8,877 nt of DNA, from NCBI GenBank assembly GCA_002345845.1, contig DDWF01000100.1, positions 975 to 9,851 of the forward strand, written 5' to 3'. Shown here one piece after another: positions 1-8,877 of this stretch. The stretch's first letter is position 1. Every line of letters starts with the position of its first letter. The position numbers and the translations under genes are program-made. The notes below the pieces were generated by a model. It did no database searches, had not been told where the DNA came from, and was given only the letters and a program-made list of their open reading frames with translations. The stretch comes from Betaproteobacteria bacterium UBA2293 (GTDB lineage: Bacteria; Pseudomonadota; Gammaproteobacteria; Burkholderiales; Rhodocyclaceae).

Positions 1-555
1 GACCGAGGCCATGCGCCCCTTGTGCGTCTCCCGCGGGCCATAAACGTTGAAATAGCGGAAGCCGACGATCTGCGACGAGGGATCCTTGGCCAGGCGCTGG
101 CGGACGATCTGGTCGAAGAGGAATTTCGAATAGCCGTAAACGTTGAGCGGCCCCTCGTACTGGCGCTCCTCCTTGAACACACTGGTGCTGCCGTAGGTCG
201 CGGCACTCGAGGCATAGAGGAACTGCACATCCTGATCCTGGCACCAGTCAAGCAGGATGCTGGAGTAACGGAAGTTGTTCTCCATCATGTAGCGGCCATC
301 CGTCTCCATGGTGTCGGAACAGGCCCCTTCATGGAAGATGGCATCGACGTCGCCGTCGAAGTGGCCGGCCTGGATGCGCTCGATGAAATCCTGCTTGTCG
401 AGGTAATCAACGATCTCGCAATCGATCAGGTTCTTGAACTTGTCGGCCTTGGTCAGGTTGTCGACAGCGATGATCTTGGTTACGCCGCGCTCGTTCAGCG
501 ATTTGACGATATTCGCACCGATAAAGCCGGCGGCGCCGGTAACGACTGTGTACAT
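1..555 (-). CDS. hldD: ADP-L-glycero-D-manno-heptose 6-epimerase, N-terminal part (3' end outside window)
   Basis: This enzyme converts ADP-D-glycero-D-manno-heptose to ADP-L-glycero-D-manno-heptose, the last cytoplasmic step in making the heptose of the lipopolysaccharide inner core. Exactly 185 codons are present; the family is about 310-330 residues, so the C-terminal substrate domain lies beyond the left edge. The extended SDR fold is clear: the nucleotide-binding GAAGFIG sits at residues 7-13, [10 protein letters not shown] at 73-82 and YASSAATYG at 114-122. The catalytic Tyr140 and Lys144 are in the [10 protein letters not shown] block, and [11 protein letters not shown] follows at 166-176. 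Numbering at Tyr140 and Lys144 matches the E. coli enzyme, which supports the ATG at 555. An AAGGAAA ribosome-binding sequence precedes that ATG. The gene begins 9 bases after the rfaE1 stop and is probably co-transcribed with it. Identification is very secure from conserved motifs. Confidence 0.96.
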   Translation of the reverse strand, partial: MYTVVTGAAGFIGANIVKSLNERGVTKIIAVDNLTKADKFKNLIDCEIVDYLDKQDFIERIQAGHFDGDVDAIFHEGACSDTMETDGRYMMENNFRYSSILLDWCQDQDVQFLYASSAATYGSTSVFKEERQYEGPLNVYGYSKFLFDQIVRQRLAKDPSSQIVGFRYFNVYGPRETHKGRMASV

Positions 556-564
556 GACTTTTCC

Positions 565-1491
565 TTACAGGGCGTGCGCGATCTCGTCGCGCGTGACAAC
601 GGCGGTTCCCAGCTTGCCGACGACGATGCCGGCAGCGATATTGGCGACGCGGATGGCTTCGCCCCAGTCGGCGCCGGCAGCCACCATCACCGCCAATGTC
701 GCGATAACGGTATCGCCAGCCCCGGAGACGTCGAAAACCTCGCGCGCCTGAGCTGCCTGATGGTGCGTTTCGCCATCGGCAAAGAGCGTCATACCCTCTT
801 CACTGCGCGTCACCAGCAAGGCCTCCAGGCCCAGCTCGCCACGCAGGCGATGAGCCTTGGCGGCGAGTTCCTCTTCCGTTTTCCAGCCGCCGATGACCTG
901 CTTCAGCTCACCACGATTGGGCGTGATCACAGTGGCACCGGCATACTTTTCCCACTCGTCGCCCTTCGGGTCGACCAGTACCGGCTTGTTGGCGTCGCGG
1001 GCGATACGGATCATCTCGGCGATATGGGTCAGGCCACCCTTGCCGTAGTCGGAGAGGATCACCACGTCGGCATCGGCCACCCGGCGCTCGAAATCGGCCA
1101 ACTTGGCCTGCAGGATTTCGTGCGATGGCGGTGTTTCAAAATCGATGCGCAACAATTGTTGCTGCCGACCGATGACACGCAGCTTGACGATGGTGTCGAT
1201 CTCCGGGTCGACATGCAGGCCGGCATCGATCAGACCGTCTTCGAGCAATCGGCACAACGTACGCCCGGCATCGTCATCACCGACCACCGACAGCAAAGCC
1301 GTCACCGCCCCCAGCGAAGTCGCGTTACGAGCAACGTTGGCGGCGCCGCCCAGGCGTTCCTCCTGACGCTCGACCTTGACCACTGGCACCGGCGCTTCCG
1401 GCGAGATGCGATTGACCTCGCCGAACCAGTAGCGATCGAGCATGACGTCACCGACCACCAGCAGACGCACGCGGGAAATCTTTTCCAGCAT
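565..1491 (-). CDS. rfaE1: D-glycero-beta-D-manno-heptose-7-phosphate kinase (kinase domain only)
   Basis: This PfkB/ribokinase-family sugar kinase phosphorylates D-glycero-D-manno-heptose 7-phosphate at C-1, an early step of ADP-heptose synthesis. Visible hallmarks are VVGDVMLDRYWFG near the N-terminus, RISPEAPVPVVKV, the GGAANVA signature at about residues 48-54, VLVDPKG, ITPNRGEL, and VSGAGDT at about 255-261 with the presumed catalytic Asp260. The protein is about 308 residues and ends after the kinase fold. The cytidylyltransferase half of E. coli HldE (477 residues) is absent, so a separate rfaE2 is expected elsewhere, as is common in betaproteobacteria. I chose the ATG at 1491, four bases after the ugd stop and with GAGG upstream. 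An in-frame TTG at 1506 would add five residues and overlap ugd, but has no visible ribosome-binding site. The hldD start lies 9 bases downstream. Confidence 0.94.
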   Translation of the reverse strand: MLEKISRVRLLVVGDVMLDRYWFGEVNRISPEAPVPVVKVERQEERLGGAANVARNATSLGAVTALLSVVGDDDAGRTLCRLLEDGLIDAGLHVDPEIDTIVKLRVIGRQQQLLRIDFETPPSHEILQAKLADFERRVADADVVILSDYGKGGLTHIAEMIRIARDANKPVLVDPKGDEWEKYAGATVITPNRGELKQVIGGWKTEEELAAKAHRLRGELGLEALLVTRSEEGMTLFADGETHHQAAQAREVFDVSGAGDTVIATLAVMVAAGADWGEAIRVANIAAGIVVGKLGTAVVTRDEIAHAL

Positions 1492-1495
1492 GGCC

Positions 1496-2815
1496 TCAGC
1501 GTCCAATGGCGAAATACTCGATGCCCATGCCGCGCACGAACTTCGGATCGTAGAGGTTGCGCCCGTCGAAAATCAGCGGCTGCTTGAGCTTCTGCTTGAT
1601 GGCGTCGAAATCGGGACTGCGGAACTCCTTCCATTCGGTGACGATAAGCAGGGCATCGGCCCCTTCAAGAGCGCCCATGGGGTTCTCGGCATAGGACAGG
1701 CGCTGCTCATCACCGTAGATGCGCTGGGTCTCGTGCATGGCCACCGGGTCGTAAGCGGTCACTGTGGCGCCGGCGGCGAACAGGTCGTCGATCAACTCGC
1801 GGCTCGGTGCTTCACGCATGTCGTCGGTGTTCGGTTTGAAGGACAGGCCCCAGAGGGCGAAATGCCTGCCCTTGAGGTCGCCGAAGCGCTTGCCAATCTT
1901 CTGGGTCAGCACGTGCTTCTGCGCGTCGTTGGCTTCCTCGACGGCAGTCAGCACCTTGAGTTCGATGCCCGCATCATCCTTGGCCGTGCGGATCAGCGCC
2001 TTGACATCCTTAGGGAAGCAGGAGCCGCCGTAGCCGCAGCCCGGGTAGAGAAAGTGGTAACCGATGCGCGGATCGGCACCGATACCCTGACGCACCATTT
2101 CGATGTCGGCGCCGAGCACTTCCGACAGATTGGCCAGTTCGTTCATGAAGCTGATACGCGTGGCCAGCATGGCGTTGGCGGCATACTTGATCAGTTCGGC
2201 GCTCTTCACGTCGGTGACGATCAGGCGCTCGTGGTTGCGCTGAAACGGTGAATAGAGCGCGCGCATCAGGTGGATGGCCTGTTCGTCCTCGGCGCCAACG
2301 ACGACGCGGTCGGGGCGCATGAAGTCGTCGACAGCCGCGCCTTCCTTGAGGAATTCCGGGTTGGAGACGACGCTGTAGGGAATATCGACGCCGCGTTTCT
2401 GCAGTTCGTCGGCAATCGCTGCCTTGACCTTGGCACCGGTACCGACCGGCACCGTGCTCTTGTCAACGACGACCTTGTAATCGGTCATCAACCGGCCGAT
2501 GTTGCGGGCGGCGGCGAGCACGTATTGCAGATCTGCTGAGCCGTCCTCATCTGGCGGCGTGCCGACGGCGATGAACTGGATGGTACCGTGCTGGACGGCC
2601 TTCTCGATATCAGTGGTGAAATGCAGGCGGCCGGCGGCGACATTGCGGCGGACCATTTCCTGCAGGCCGGGTTCGTAAATCGGGATGCCACCTTCCTGGA
2701 GGATGCGGATTTTTTCCGGATCGACGTCCAGACAGAGGACGTCGTTGCCTACTTCGGCCAGACAGGTGCCACTGACCAGTCCGACATAGCCGCTGCCGAC
2801 AACGGTGATTTTCAT
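1496..2815 (-). CDS. ugd: UDP-glucose 6-dehydrogenase
   Basis: This enzyme oxidises UDP-glucose twice with NAD+ to give UDP-glucuronate, a cytoplasmic precursor of acidic exopolysaccharide, O-antigen or lipid A modifications. The 439-residue protein has the expected three-part architecture. The N-terminal Rossmann domain carries GSGYVG at 7-12, followed by [12 protein letters not shown] at 81-92 and DKSTVPVGT at 118-126. The central dimerisation region includes [20 protein letters not shown] at 207-226. The catalytic block [13 protein letters not shown] at 258-270 contains the nucleophilic Cys266. The C-terminal nucleotide-binding domain has [17 protein letters not shown] at 322-338. It is longer than E. 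coli Ugd (388) but typical of many bacterial homologues. The ATG at 2815 has an AGGAAA ribosome-binding sequence. Only 9 bases separate it from the lapB stop, and rfaE1 starts right after its TGA, so it sits inside one operon. A GDP-mannose dehydrogenase is less likely given the motif details. Confidence 0.95.
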   Translation of the reverse strand: MKITVVGSGYVGLVSGTCLAEVGNDVLCLDVDPEKIRILQEGGIPIYEPGLQEMVRRNVAAGRLHFTTDIEKAVQHGTIQFIAVGTPPDEDGSADLQYVLAAARNIGRLMTDYKVVVDKSTVPVGTGAKVKAAIADELQKRGVDIPYSVVSNPEFLKEGAAVDDFMRPDRVVVGAEDEQAIHLMRALYSPFQRNHERLIVTDVKSAELIKYAANAMLATRISFMNELANLSEVLGADIEMVRQGIGADPRIGYHFLYPGCGYGGSCFPKDVKALIRTAKDDAGIELKVLTAVEEANDAQKHVLTQKIGKRFGDLKGRHFALWGLSFKPNTDDMREAPSRELIDDLFAAGATVTAYDPVAMHETQRIYGDEQRLSYAENPMGALEGADALLIVTEWKEFRSPDFDAIKQKLKQPLIFDGRNLYDPKFVRGMGIEYFAIGR

Positions 2816-2824
2816 GGGGGTTTC

Positions 2825-3997
2825 CTACAAGGTTTGATCGAATTCTTCGCTGCGGCGTGGCGGATAGGTTTCCCAACCACCGCAGGCCGGGCAGCGCCAG
2901 TAGAACTGGCGGGCCTTGAAGCCGCAATTATCGCACCGATAGCGCGACAGTCGTTTGGTATAGCCTTGGACGATGGTCTTGGCCAGTTCGACATCGGGCC
3001 GGACCTCGGGCGCCGCCAGCGGCAGGCGGGCGCTCATCAGCTTTTCCAGGCCGAGCAGTGTCGGATTACGCTGCAACTCGGCGCGTACCAGGCGATAGGC
3101 GGCCTCGTTGCCTTCGCCTTCGAGGACCAATTGATAGACGACGTCAAGCAAGTCGAGTGACGGATAGCGCTCAAGATAGCCGCTGAGCAGGGCCACACCC
3201 TCCCCAGGCCGTTCCAGCTTGCGATAGGTGTCGAGCAGGCGCTGCGCCACCAAAGCCAGATAGGCCGGATCCTGCTGCTCGATGCGCTGCCAGGCCTCGA
3301 TTGCTGCCTGCAGCTTTCCCTCCTGCAGCAACAGGTCGCCCTGCAGTAGGCTGGCACGCACGCACTTGCGATTCTGCTGCATGGCCAAATCAAGATAGGC
3401 ACGGGCCGACTCCGGCTTCGAACGCATGATCTCGCCGGCAGCCAGCTCGCAATAGAACTCGGCGATCTGCTGCTGCGTCGCCAGATCCGGCACTTCGCGA
3501 GCCAGTTCGACCGCCTTCAGCCACTCCTTTTCAACCTGGTAGATCTCCAGCAGGTTACGCTTGGCTTCCGCTTCGAAAGAAGTAGCGATCAGCTTGTTGA
3601 AGATTTCCTCAGCCCGGTCGAGCAAGCCGGATTTCAGGTAGTCCTGCCCGAGCTCGGCCAAGGCCTGCAGGCGAACCGCATCATCAAGGTCCGGCAGCTC
3701 AATCAGGTTCTGATGCATGCGGATGGCCCGCTCGGTCTCGCCGCGGCGACGAAACAGATTACCCAGCGCGAAGTGCAGTTCGACCGTTTGCGAATCAACC
3801 TTGGCGACTTCGAGGAAGGAGTCGATGGCTTTATCCGGCTGCTCGTTGAGCAGGAAATTCAGGCCCTGGAAATAGGATCGCGGCAAGGCCCGCGATTCGT
3901 GCACCACCTGCCGCATGTCCACCCGTGCCGCCGCCCAGCCAAGGGCGAAGAAGACCGGAATGAGCAGCAGTTGCCAGTATTCGAAAAGATCGCTCAT
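2825..3997 (-). CDS. lapB: Lipopolysaccharide assembly protein B (TPR and rubredoxin-like zinc domain)
   Basis: LapB (YciM) is an inner-membrane protein that, in E. coli, recruits the FtsH protease to LpxC and so limits lipid A synthesis. The 390-residue product is almost the length of E. coli LapB (389). It begins with one membrane anchor at about residues 8-25 (LLLIPVFFALGWAAA). A long run of TPR-like helices follows, including FQGLNFLLNEQPDKAIDSFL, LHFALGNLFRRRGETERAI and LAELGQDYLKSGLLDRAEE. It ends in a rubredoxin-like metal site with two CxxC pairs, Cys355/Cys358 and Cys369/Cys372, in YRCDNCGF and YWRCPACGGW. The frame stays open upstream of the chosen ATG, but that ATG overlaps the lapA stop in an ATGA arrangement, gives the family length and starts the membrane anchor. 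Overlap with lapA suggests translational coupling. Finding lapB upstream of ugd and heptose genes fits a lipopolysaccharide operon. Confidence 0.95.
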   Translation of the reverse strand: MSDLFEYWQLLLIPVFFALGWAAARVDMRQVVHESRALPRSYFQGLNFLLNEQPDKAIDSFLEVAKVDSQTVELHFALGNLFRRRGETERAIRMHQNLIELPDLDDAVRLQALAELGQDYLKSGLLDRAEEIFNKLIATSFEAEAKRNLLEIYQVEKEWLKAVELAREVPDLATQQQIAEFYCELAAGEIMRSKPESARAYLDLAMQQNRKCVRASLLQGDLLLQEGKLQAAIEAWQRIEQQDPAYLALVAQRLLDTYRKLERPGEGVALLSGYLERYPSLDLLDVVYQLVLEGEGNEAAYRLVRAELQRNPTLLGLEKLMSARLPLAAPEVRPDVELAKTIVQGYTKRLSRYRCDNCGFKARQFYWRCPACGGWETYPPRRSEEFDQTL

Positions 3998-4275
3998 AGT
4001 GCCGGTGGGATATCCGGAGCGGACGCTGCCGGCAGCTTGGCTGTCAATTGACGCAGATTGGCGATCTCGCGACGCTGGCGGTAGATCACGCCAACGACCG
4101 ACAGCAGGCCGAGGACGGCGCCGGCGGCAAAGAAGGCGAGGAGGACGATAACCAGGGGCGCTTGCCAGACATGGTCTAGGACGAAGTTGAGCGTAACCGG
4201 ATCGGTATTCTGGACGGCAAAAACCACCAGAAAGGAAAAGATGACGAGCCGTATGGCCCAGGTCAATGCTGTCAT
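3994..4275 (-). CDS. lapA: Lipopolysaccharide assembly protein A domain-containing protein (DUF1049)
   Basis: This small inner-membrane protein belongs to the LapA/YciS family, encoded next to lapB in many proteobacteria. From the ATG at 4275 it has 93 residues. Two membrane segments are visible, at about residues 6-21 (WAIRLVIFSFLVVFA) and 38-63 (QAPLVIVLLAFFAAGAVLGL onward). The loop VQNTDPVTLNF between them is the family's recognisable core. A charged helix (YRQRREIANLRQLTAKL) and a short Pro/Ala-rich tail follow. An in-frame TTG at 4284 would add three residues, but it lies inside the T-tract of the upstream terminator, so the ATG is preferred. Neither start has a clear Shine-Dalgarno sequence. 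The TGA overlaps the lapB ATG by four bases. The role in LapB function is family knowledge, not visible here. Confidence 0.88.
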   Translation of the reverse strand: MTALTWAIRLVIFSFLVVFAVQNTDPVTLNFVLDHVWQAPLVIVLLAFFAAGAVLGLLSVVGVIYRQRREIANLRQLTAKLPAASAPDIPPAL

Positions 4276-4284
4276 GACATTCAA

Positions 4285-4316
4285 TAAAAAAGGGCAGTGA
4301 AATCACTCACTGCCCT
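4285..4316 (-). terminator. Rho-independent terminator after ihfB
   Basis: On the minus strand a perfect 10-bp stem is formed by AGGGCAGTGA (4316-4307) and TCACTGCCCT (4300-4291), around the six-base loop GTGATT (4306-4301). The stem's last T begins a run of six Ts at 4291-4286, followed by ATTG. It lies 29 bases beyond the ihfB stop codon and ends the rpsA-ihfB unit. The lapA ATG begins only 9 bases past its end, so lapA-lapB-ugd-rfaE1-hldD must rely on read-through or on a promoter inside or upstream of this element. Confidence 0.9.
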
Positions 4317-4344
4317 GAATCTACCACAATGCGCCTGTGCGCCG

Positions 4345-4629
4345 TCAGATCGACTGATCGACCCGTTCGCGCAACTCCTTGCCCGCCTTGAAATGCGGAA
4401 CCCATTTCGCGGGCACACTGACTTTCTCCCCGGACTTGGGGTTGCGACCAGTGCGCGGCGGCCGGTAGTTGAGCGCAAAGCTGCCGAATCCGCGGATCTC
4501 GATGCGATCCCCGCGCACCAGCGCTTCGGACATCGCATCGAGAATCATCTTGACCGCAAAATCAGCATCCTTCGCCACCAGCTGGGGAAACCGTTCCGCC
4601 AACCGGGCGATGAGCTCGGATTTGGTCAT
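4345..4629 (-). CDS. ihfB: Integration host factor subunit beta
   Basis: IhfB pairs with IhfA to form the sequence-selective DNA-bending protein IHF, used in recombination, replication and sigma-54-type promoters. The 94-residue product matches the family length. It opens with [15 protein letters not shown]. The DNA-binding arm region is [15 protein letters not shown] at 42-56, then [13 protein letters not shown] at 58-70. The intercalating Pro64 and the Glu44/Arg46 pair that mark IHF-beta are in place, which separates it from HU. The C-terminal helix [15 protein letters not shown] is also typical. The ATG at 4629 lies 12 bases beyond the rpsA stop, with AAGG as ribosome-binding sequence. The rpsA-ihfB pair is a widely conserved proteobacterial arrangement. 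The strong terminator downstream closes the unit. Confidence 0.96.
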   Translation of the reverse strand: MTKSELIARLAERFPQLVAKDADFAVKMILDAMSEALVRGDRIEIRGFGSFALNYRPPRTGRNPKSGEKVSVPAKWVPHFKAGKELRERVDQSI

Positions 4630-4641
4630 GCTTGTGCCTTA

Positions 4642-6891
<2,250 letters not shown>

Positions 6892-6901
6892 GTTAAGGGA
6901 A

Positions 6902-6907
6902 CCTTCC
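6902..6907 (-). promoter_or_regulatory. Ribosome-binding site candidate of rpsA
   Basis: GGAAGG lies on the minus strand with ten bases before the ATG at 6891. It is the best purine-rich match near that codon and supports the MENADIKQ start over earlier in-frame codons. The spacing is slightly long; S1 mRNAs are often weak in Shine-Dalgarno signals. Confidence 0.5.
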
Positions 6908-7016
6908 AACCGCGGTGACAACCGCTTGCACGCCCCCTGGTAAAGGAAAGCGCCGCCACGGGGAAGATGACGGCGCGCGAACCCGGTCTTCCAGGCCCGC
7001 CCGTTAAGAAGCGCGG

Positions 7017-7046
7017 ACCGTATTCGCAGTCGCCGTCCAGTGTCAA
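7017..7046 (-). promoter_or_regulatory. Putative sigma-70-type promoter of rpsA
   Basis: On the minus strand a perfect -35 hexamer TTGACA (7046-7041) is followed after 18 bases by TACGGT (7022-7017), a partial -10 match with the first, second and last consensus bases. Transcription would begin near 7010 and give a leader of about 120 bases before the rpsA ATG. The exact TTGACA in very GC-rich DNA upstream of a ribosomal protein gene is the main support. The poor -10 lowers confidence. Confidence 0.5.
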
Positions 7047-7209
7047 GCGCGGGCCGCTCACCGGTTCCCGACACCTTGGGCGCCCACTCGCCCTCCCTGC
7101 GGCCGCCCGCGAAGATCCCATCTGAGCGTCGGCCGCGGCGTCCCCGCCGCCCCCCAGGACGAGCCTCACTCTCCTTTATGATCCGGGGGCAACGCCTCGC
7201 GCCTGCCAC

Positions 7210-7224
7210 TTGGCGGGCAGCCAA
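7210..7224. repeat. Short perfect palindrome TTGGC-N5-GCCAA
   Basis: The 15-base sequence has two perfect five-base arms around GGGCA. It could be a small hairpin or a dimeric regulator's half-site pair. It lies about 165 bases upstream of the rpsA promoter's -35 element and about 250 bases beyond the malQ stop, so no target gene is obvious. A five-base arm can occur by chance. Confidence 0.3.
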
Positions 7225-7260
7225 ACTCGTGGCCGAGGCATCGGGCAGCCGAAGAGCATT

Positions 7261-7448
7261 CGGGGACCTTCCCCGCGACCCCGAGGTGACCCCGGCTGGA
7301 CGCGCACCCCTTGACTGCCGCCCGCCACCCCTCTCGCCCGACGAATCGCCGGAGGGTCGACCGCCCGGAGCGATGGCGGCCGAATCGCAAGGGCCGCTGC
7401 CCGGCGCCCGGACCCGCGGCGGCGCACGAACCCGGGGACCTGCCCGCG
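7261..7448. repeat. Two copies of a GC-rich near-repeat in the intergenic region
   Basis: CGGGGACCTTCCCCGCG at 7261-7277 and CGGGGACCTGCCCGCG at 7433-7448 (plus strand) differ by one substitution and one base of length. Each is partly self-complementary (GGGG...CCCC). They flank an unannotated stretch of about 155 bases. In DNA this GC-rich the match may be coincidental. Confidence 0.35.
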
Positions 7449-7470
7449 CTCTGGAAACGGGGACGCGGGC
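7442..7470 (-). terminator. Stem-loop just beyond the malQ stop, possible weak terminator
   Basis: A perfect seven-base stem, GCCCGCG with CGCGGGC, encloses a 15-base loop directly after the malQ TAG at 7472-7474. No T-tract follows, so it is not a standard intrinsic terminator. It may instead protect the mRNA end or act with Rho. Position and perfect GC pairing are the only support. Confidence 0.35.
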
Positions 7471-7471
7471 G

Positions 7472-8877
7472 CTAGGCTGCCACGGCCTCCTCCTGCTCGA
7501 CCGCCTCCGCTTGCCAGGGCAGGCGCCCGAAGATCTCCGCCAGATCGCGCAAAGTCTGCGCCGACTGCTCCTGGATCTGCTCCGGGACCAGCTTCCAGCC
7601 CCAGTTGCCCTCGACCAGGCCCGGGGTGTTGATCCGCGCCCACGAACCGAGCCCGAGCACGTCCTGCATCGGCACGATCGCGACGTCGGCCACCGAGGCA
7701 TAGGCCATGCGGATCATGTGGAAGTGGCAGTAGTCGCCGTCGGTCGCCGTGTAGCGCCGGAACAGGTCCTTCTCCTTCGCCGAGGCCTTCTCGTACCAGC
7801 CGGCGGTCGTGTCGTTGTCGTGCGTGCCGGTGTAGACGACACAGTTGCGCCCGTAGCGGATCGGAAGGTGCGGGCTCGCCGCGCCCTCGCCGAAGGCGAA
7901 CTGCAGCACGCGCATCCCCGGCAGCTCCCAGCGATCCCGCAGGTCGCGCACCGCCTTGGTGATGATCCCCAGATCCTCGGCGATGAACGGGGCCTCGCCG
8001 AAGGACTTGCGTACCGCGGCGAAGAAGGCGTCGCCCGGACCCTGGACCCAGCGGCCGTCGCGGGCAGTGGTCGCGGTCGCCGGCACCTCCCAGTACGACT
8101 CGAAGGCGCGAAAGTGGTCGATGCGCACCACGTCGCACAGGCGCAGCACGCCGCGCAGCCGCCCCATCCACCACGCGTAGCCCTCGGTCGCGTTCTTCTT
8201 CCAGTCGTAGACCGGCGTGCCCCAGAGTTGGCCGTCCTTGGCGAAGTAGTCGGGCGGTACCCCGGAGACGACCTTGGGGGTCCCGTCGGCCTTGAGCTGA
8301 AAGAGCTGGCGTGAGGTCCAGACGTCGGCGCTGTCGCGCGCGCAGTAGATGGGCACGTCGCCGACCAACCGGATGCCGGCCGAGGCGGTCTTGCGCCGCA
8401 GCGCGTCCCACTGCTGGTAGAAGCGAAACTGCACGTACTTCTGGGTGAGGATCTCCTCCGCGAGCGTCTCGCGGTACTCGGCGATCCCCTTCTCGCTGCG
8501 CAACGCCAGGGGCTTGGGCCACTTCCACCAGGGCTCGCCGCCGAAGTGCACCTTGGCCGCCGCGAACAGCGACCAGTCCTCGAGCCAGGCGCGCTCGGCG
8601 GCGCAGAACTTCTCGAAGGAATCGCGCTCGCGGCCGGCGCCGAAGAAGCGGCGCGCGGCCGCGGCGAGCAGCTCGCGGCGGGTGCGGTAGACGAACTCGT
8701 AGTCGACGAGGCTCTGCTGCGGGGTGCGCGCGACATCCAGCTCGCTCGGGGCGAGATCCCCGGCGCGCGCCAGCTCGTCGAGCGAGAGCAGGAACGGCGA
8801 GCCGGCCCAGGAGGACTGGGCGACGTACGGGTTGCCCTGGTCGTTCGGCCCGACCGGCAGGATCTGCCAGAGGGAGA
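7472..8877 (-). CDS. malQ: 4-alpha-glucanotransferase (amylomaltase), N-terminus outside window
   Basis: This GH77 enzyme moves segments of alpha-1,4-glucan between acceptors, releasing glucose, in maltodextrin and glycogen metabolism. The frame is open from the right edge: 467 codons are visible, so only about 30-40 N-terminal residues of a typical 500-residue enzyme are missing. Visible motifs, numbered from the first full codon at 8875, are WQILPVGPNDQGNPY near 3-17, GDVPIYCARDSADVW at 172-186 and SGVPPDYFAKDGQLWGTPVY at 204-223. RIDHFRAFESYWEVP at 251-265 holds the nucleophile Asp253. IAEDLG holds the acid/base Glu300, THDND the third carboxylate Asp353, and RINTPGLVEGNWGW follows at 414-427. 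The catalytic set is complete, so the enzyme is likely active. A GTG at 8551 encodes an internal valine, not the start. Almost every third position is G or C, stronger than in the left-hand genes. Rather than cmk, this gene lies upstream of rpsA. Confidence 0.95.
   Translation of the reverse strand, partial: SLWQILPVGPNDQGNPYVAQSSWAGSPFLLSLDELARAGDLAPSELDVARTPQQSLVDYEFVYRTRRELLAAAARRFFGAGRERDSFEKFCAAERAWLEDWSLFAAAKVHFGGEPWWKWPKPLALRSEKGIAEYRETLAEEILTQKYVQFRFYQQWDALRRKTASAGIRLVGDVPIYCARDSADVWTSRQLFQLKADGTPKVVSGVPPDYFAKDGQLWGTPVYDWKKNATEGYAWWMGRLRGVLRLCDVVRIDHFRAFESYWEVPATATTARDGRWVQGPGDAFFAAVRKSFGEAPFIAEDLGIITKAVRDLRDRWELPGMRVLQFAFGEGAASPHLPIRYGRNCVVYTGTHDNDTTAGWYEKASAKEKDLFRRYTATDGDYCHFHMIRMAYASVADVAIVPMQDVLGLGSWARINTPGLVEGNWGWKLVPEQIQEQSAQTLRDLAEIFGRLPWQAEAVEQEEAVAA

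Larger units (their letters stand above)
6892..7471. other. Intergenic region between malQ and rpsA (580 bases)
   Basis: No convincing gene lies here. Long open frames on both strands come from the high GC content and show low-complexity Arg/Ala/Gly/Pro translation. What can be seen is a sigma-70-like promoter facing rpsA with a leader of somewhat over 100 bases, a stem-loop just beyond the malQ stop, a TTGGC-N5-GCCAA palindrome at 7210-7224 and two copies of a GC-rich near-repeat. An AAAGGAG motif at 7178-7172 on the minus strand precedes a GTG at 7169, but the frame it opens runs into rpsA out of frame and looks spurious. Confidence 0.6.

Noticed and set aside
22..1587. A 521-codon open frame on the plus strand across hldD and rfaE1
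   Set aside because: It is antisense to two clearly recognised genes, and the translation shows no family motifs.
2825..4306. Longer lapB start near 4306 (493 codons)
   Set aside because: The added N-terminus is out-of-frame lapA sequence. The ATG at 3997 gives the family length and the membrane anchor.
6892..7701. Extension of the rpsA frame by 270 codons upstream of 6891
   Set aside because: The translation is Arg/Ser/Gly-rich GC noise, runs into malQ in another frame, and the normal S1 N-terminus begins at 6891.
7040..8528. Long open frames on both strands overlapping malQ (plus 7040-8314, minus 7176-8528)
   Set aside because: Only the 7472-8877 minus frame contains the GH77 catalytic motifs; the others are side effects of very high GC content.
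8549..8551. GTG at 8551 as the malQ start
   Set aside because: The frame continues to the right edge with clear family sequence such as WQILPVGPNDQGNPY, so the GTG is an internal valine codon.

Overview
The window reads as two different bacterial genomes joined inside one gene. Bases 1 to about 5,430 look like a betaproteobacterium, most like the Rhodocyclales. The evidence is the gene order rpsA-ihfB-lapA-lapB-ugd-rfaE1-hldD, the single-domain heptose kinase, and moderately GC-rich codons that still use GAA, CGT, ATT and GTT. Bases from about 5,430 to 8,877 use almost only G- or C-ending codons through much of their length. They carry an S1 N-terminus that resembles delta-type (Myxococcota/Desulfobacterota-like) S1 proteins and a malQ gene. 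The taxon assignments are recalled from family knowledge, not from a search.

Layout: every supported gene lies on the minus strand, so the transcriptional order runs from high to low coordinates. A 5'-truncated malQ (4-alpha-glucanotransferase, right edge to 7472) is followed by a 580-base GC-rich gap with a plausible rpsA promoter. Then come rpsA (6891-4642), ihfB (4629-4345), a strong intrinsic terminator (4316-4285), lapA (4275-3994), lapB (3997-2825), ugd (2815-1496), rfaE1 (1491-565) and hldD, which is cut by the left edge (555-1).

Function: ihfB encodes the beta subunit of integration host factor. lapA and lapB encode inner-membrane proteins of lipopolysaccharide homeostasis; LapB is the adaptor that, in E. 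coli, directs FtsH to LpxC. ugd makes UDP-glucuronate, while rfaE1 and hldD act in ADP-heptose synthesis. Together lapA-lapB-ugd-rfaE1-hldD form a tightly packed envelope-polysaccharide operon, with overlaps or gaps of 10 bases or fewer.

The most notable feature is rpsA. It is open from end to end (749 codons) but encodes eight S1 domains instead of the usual six. Domains 1 to 5 and the start of domain 6 have the GC-rich, delta-like character. The rest of domain 6 and domains 7 and 8 match domains 4, 5 and 6 of a beta/gamma-type S1. An out-of-register join of domain 6 of one S1 with domain 4 of another predicts exactly eight domains. Composition and gene neighbourhood change at the same point, and the expected betaproteobacterial upstream gene cmk is absent. 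A metagenome assembly chimera is the simplest explanation; a natural recombinant is the interesting alternative. I see no CRISPR array, transposon, tRNA or rRNA, and no clearly novel system.
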